Position numbers and translations under genes: made by a program
Notes under the pieces: generated by a model
What the model saw: only the letters and a program-made list of their open reading frames with translations
The model's database searches: none
Told to the model about the DNA's origin: nothing
Shown: positions 62,112 to 64,000 of the stretch, in pieces
Layout of the letters: every line of letters begins with the position of its first letter
Numbering within the stretch: position 1 is the first letter of the stretch
Assembly (NCBI GenBank): GCA_017443175.1
Contig: JAFSOZ010000003.1
Span: 62,001-126,000, forward strand
Direction of reading: 5' to 3'
Length of the DNA: 64,000 nucleotides
Source of the DNA: Bacteroidales bacterium
GTDB taxonomy: Bacteria; Bacteroidota; Bacteroidia; Bacteroidales; WCHB1-69

Positions 62112-62119
62112 TACTTTCG
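62112..62119 (+). promoter_or_regulatory. -7-like box of the mmdA gene
   Basis: TACTTTCG followed by CGC, one base off TAnnTTTG, 67 bases before the ATG and after a T-run. Confidence 0.5.
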
Positions 62120-62186
62120 CGCTTTGTTATTATTTACTGATATATATATATTCTTTAAAATATAAATAATTAAATACCAATATCTT

Positions 62187-63746
62187 ATGACAATGCAAGA
62201 TAAAATCAACGAGTTGCTTGCCCTGCGCGAGAAAGCTCGTTTAGGCGGAGGTCAGGATAGAATCGAGAAGCAGCATGCCAAAGGCAAGTATTCTGCACGC
62301 GAGCGTATCCTGATGTTCCTCGACGAAGGTAGCTTCGAAGAATTCGACATGTTTGTGCAACACCGCTGCCAGAACTTCGGCCTGGAGAAGGAAAAATACC
62401 TCTCCGACGGCGTGGTTACTGGCTACGGTACCGTAAACGGCCGTCTGGTCTATGTTTTCTCCCAAGATTTCACCGTGTTCGGCGGTTCCCTGTCCGAAAC
62501 ATTCGCCCTGAAAATCTGTAAGGTGATGGACCAGGCCATGAAGGTCGGTGCTCCGGTGGTCGGTTTCAACGATTCCGGCGGTGCCCGTATCCAAGAGGGT
62601 GTGAACAGTCTGGCCGGCTATGCCGAGATTTTCCAGCGCAACATTCTTGCTTCCGGTGTCATCCCGCAAATCTCCGCCATCTTCGGCCCTTGCGCCGGCG
62701 GCGCAGTCTATTCTCCGGCCCTCACTGATTTTATCATGATGACCAAGAACACGAGCTACATGTTTGTGACCGGCCCCAAAGTGGTGAAAACAGTCACCAA
62801 CGAGGACGTGACCACCGAAGACCTTGGCGGTGCCATGGTGCACTCCAAGAAATCCGGTGTGGCTTCCTTCGCCGTGGAGAACGAGGAGGAGGGTATCGCC
62901 CTGCTTCGTGAACTCATCAGCTATATTCCTTCCAACAACATGGAGGAACCGCCGTATGAGCCCACCCAAGATCCTATCAACCGTCTGGAAGACAGCCTCA
63001 ACTCCATCATCCCCGACAACCCCAACATGCCTTACGACGTGAAGGATGTGATCAACGGCATTGTGGATGACGGCAAGTTTTTGGAAATCCAGCCGCTCTA
63101 TGCGCCCAACATTGTCATCGGTTTTGCCCGTTTCAACGGTATGTCTGTCGGTATCGTGGCCAACCAGCCCAAGTATCTGGCCGGCGTACTCGACATCAAC
63201 GCTTCCCGCAAGGGTGCGCGCTTTGTGCGCTTCTGCGACGCCTTCAACATCCCCATCGTGACGCTGGTGGATGTGCCCGGCTTCCTGCCTGGCACGGGCC
63301 AAGAGTACGGCGGCATCATCCTGCACGGTGCCAAGTTGCTCTACGCATACGGCGAGTGCACGGTGCCCAAGGTTACCGTCACCCTGCGCAAGAACTACGG
63401 CGGCGCTTACTGCGTGATGAGTTCCAAGCATCTGCGTGGCGACATCAACTACGCATGGCCTACGGCAGAAATCGCCGTCATGGGTGGCAGCGGTGCAGCT
63501 GAAATCCTCTACGGTTCCCAGATGAAGAAAATCGAGAATCCTGAAGAGAAGGCTGCTTTCCTCAACGAGAAAGTGGAAGATTACCGCAACAAGTTCTCCA
63601 ACCCGTATGTGGCCGCCCAGTACGGCTACATGGATGATGTGATTGAGCCGCGCAACACCCGCTTCCGCGTGATCCGCGCCCTCGAATCCCTCAAGAACAA
63701 ACGCCTGGAGAACCCGGCCAAAAAACACGACAACCTGCCATTGTAA
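62187..63746 (+). CDS. mmdA: acyl-CoA carboxylase beta / methylmalonyl-CoA decarboxylase alpha subunit
   Basis: A 519-residue carboxyltransferase with two crotonase-fold halves. Acyl-CoA and biotin-site motifs: G-G-A-R-I-Q-E-G near 131-138, [10 protein letters not shown] near 168-177, and [11 protein letters not shown] near 367-377. It either makes methylmalonyl-CoA from propionyl-CoA or, as in the Na+-pumping decarboxylase, runs the reverse step to give propionate. The following lamin-tail gene is the usual neighbour in the Bacteroides decarboxylase cluster, which favours the decarboxylase. Confidence 0.92.
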   Translation: MTMQDKINELLALREKARLGGGQDRIEKQHAKGKYSARERILMFLDEGSFEEFDMFVQHRCQNFGLEKEKYLSDGVVTGYGTVNGRLVYVFSQDFTVFGGSLSETFALKICKVMDQAMKVGAPVVGFNDSGGARIQEGVNSLAGYAEIFQRNILASGVIPQISAIFGPCAGGAVYSPALTDFIMMTKNTSYMFVTGPKVVKTVTNEDVTTEDLGGAMVHSKKSGVASFAVENEEEGIALLRELISYIPSNNMEEPPYEPTQDPINRLEDSLNSIIPDNPNMPYDVKDVINGIVDDGKFLEIQPLYAPNIVIGFARFNGMSVGIVANQPKYLAGVLDINASRKGARFVRFCDAFNIPIVTLVDVPGFLPGTGQEYGGIILHGAKLLYAYGECTVPKVTVTLRKNYGGAYCVMSSKHLRGDINYAWPTAEIAVMGGSGAAEILYGSQMKKIENPEEKAAFLNEKVEDYRNKFSNPYVAAQYGYMDDVIEPRNTRFRVIRALESLKNKRLENPAKKHDNLPL

Positions 63747-63759
63747 TAATATTTCGTAA

Positions 63760-63779
63760 GGGCGAATAATAATTCGCCC
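63760..63779. repeat. near-perfect palindrome after mmdA, copy 5
   Basis: Arms GGGCGAAT and ATTCGCCC around a 4-base centre with one mismatched pair, in the context GTAAGGGCG...CGCCCCAAC. The flanking pattern matches the dispersed GTAGGGGCG-type palindromes and sits between mmdA and the next gene. Confidence 0.6.
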
Positions 63780-63793
63780 CAACACTAAATAGA

Positions 63794-64000
63794 ATGAAAT
63801 TTATGAAATCATGTACTAAATATCTGGTCTTGTTGGCCGCACTGCTCATCACCGCCTCCACATTCGGACAATCGGTGCGCGACTTGCGCTTCAACGAGAT
63901 TCTGATCAACAATAAAGACAATTTTGACGATGAATATGGTCGTCATGTGCCTTGGGTTGAGATTTTCAATACGGCCTACAACTCGGTCAACCTCGCCGGC
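63794..64000 (+). CDS. start of a lamin-tail-domain protein, cut by window edge
   Basis: The first 69 residues are visible: a signal peptide (1-25, ending T-F-G-Q) followed by L-R-F-N-E-I-L-I-N-N-K-D-N and W-V-E-I-F-N-T-A-Y-N-S-V-N-L-A-G, the start of a lamin-tail domain. In Bacteroides relatives such a protein with an OadG-like end follows mmdA and precedes the biotin carrier and membrane subunit. Whether that is so here lies beyond the window. A second ATG at 63803 is an alternative start. Confidence 0.78.
   Translation, partial: MKFMKSCTKYLVLLAALLITASTFGQSVRDLRFNEILINNKDNFDDEYGRHVPWVEIFNTAYNSVNLAG

Overview
The window reads as one chromosomal stretch of an anaerobic Bacteroidales bacterium (Bacteroidota). 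Evidence: promoter -7 boxes of the Bacteroidota form TAnnTTTG, sometimes with a -33 TTG exactly 19 bases upstream; almost no Shine-Dalgarno sites; type IX secretion (T9SS) proteins (a PorZ-like protein and T9SS sorting domains); amino-acid fermentation (lysine 5,6-aminomutase); and a biotin-dependent decarboxylase gene followed by a lamin-tail protein, an arrangement seen in Bacteroides relatives. Core genes are moderately GC-rich; a few accessory patches are clearly AT-rich. Genus cannot be fixed from the sequence.

Layout. 1-4.7 kb (minus): lysine 5,6-aminomutase subunits kamE (cut by the window edge) and kamD, separated by a secreted Fe-S DUF362 protein and a small unknown protein, plus a family 2 glycosyltransferase. 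4.9-9.6 kb (plus): rbfA, an FtsX/LolC-like permease, a PorZ-like T9SS protein, recO. 9.7-23.1 kb (plus): a 14-gene aryl-polyene/flexirubin-type type II polyketide cluster in two promoter-led blocks. It has a tyrosine ammonia-lyase for the starter, ketosynthases with chain-length-factor-like domains, two carrier proteins, a ketoreductase, two complementary hotdog dehydratases, a thioesterase, a methyltransferase, an acyltransferase, a glycosyltransferase, LolA and a small membrane protein. 23.3-30.7 kb: htpG, a pseudouridine synthase, a T9SS M14 carboxypeptidase and a FISUMP protein.

30.9-34.4 kb: gatE and gatD, the archaeal-type Glu-tRNA(Gln) amidotransferase, unexpected in a bacterium. 34.7-37.4 kb: an isolated five-gene piece of the S10 ribosomal operon (L3-L4-L23-L2-S19) with its own promoter and terminator. 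37.5-39.9 kb: an MBOAT O-acyltransferase and its SGNH-like partner. 39.9-43.1 kb (minus): acpP-fabF-rnc-lipid kinase. 43.4-43.7 kb: tRNA-Thr, -Tyr and -Gly. 43.8-46.6 kb: a MurD-type ligase, a thioredoxin lipoprotein and a TPR-like protein. 47.4-53.4 kb: a giant alpha-2-macroglobulin.

53.4-55.4 kb is an AT-rich accessory island: remnants of a type I restriction-modification locus (HsdM and HsdS fragments) flank an intact pair made of a class III nucleotide-cyclase-like protein with an HTH tail and a DUF3307 membrane protein. The pair is led by four palindromic operator-like motifs repeated at exactly 29-bp spacing over the promoter. 55.6-64 kb: a dicarboxylate/glutamate symporter, flavin reductase-rubredoxin, nitroreductase, CDF metal transporter, two orphan proteins, an MBL-fold lipoprotein, the carboxyltransferase mmdA and the start of a lamin-tail protein.

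Two non-coding themes run through the window. One is a family of short perfect palindromes between and even inside genes, three of them in the polyketide cluster. The other is degenerate short word repeats placed just before start codons.
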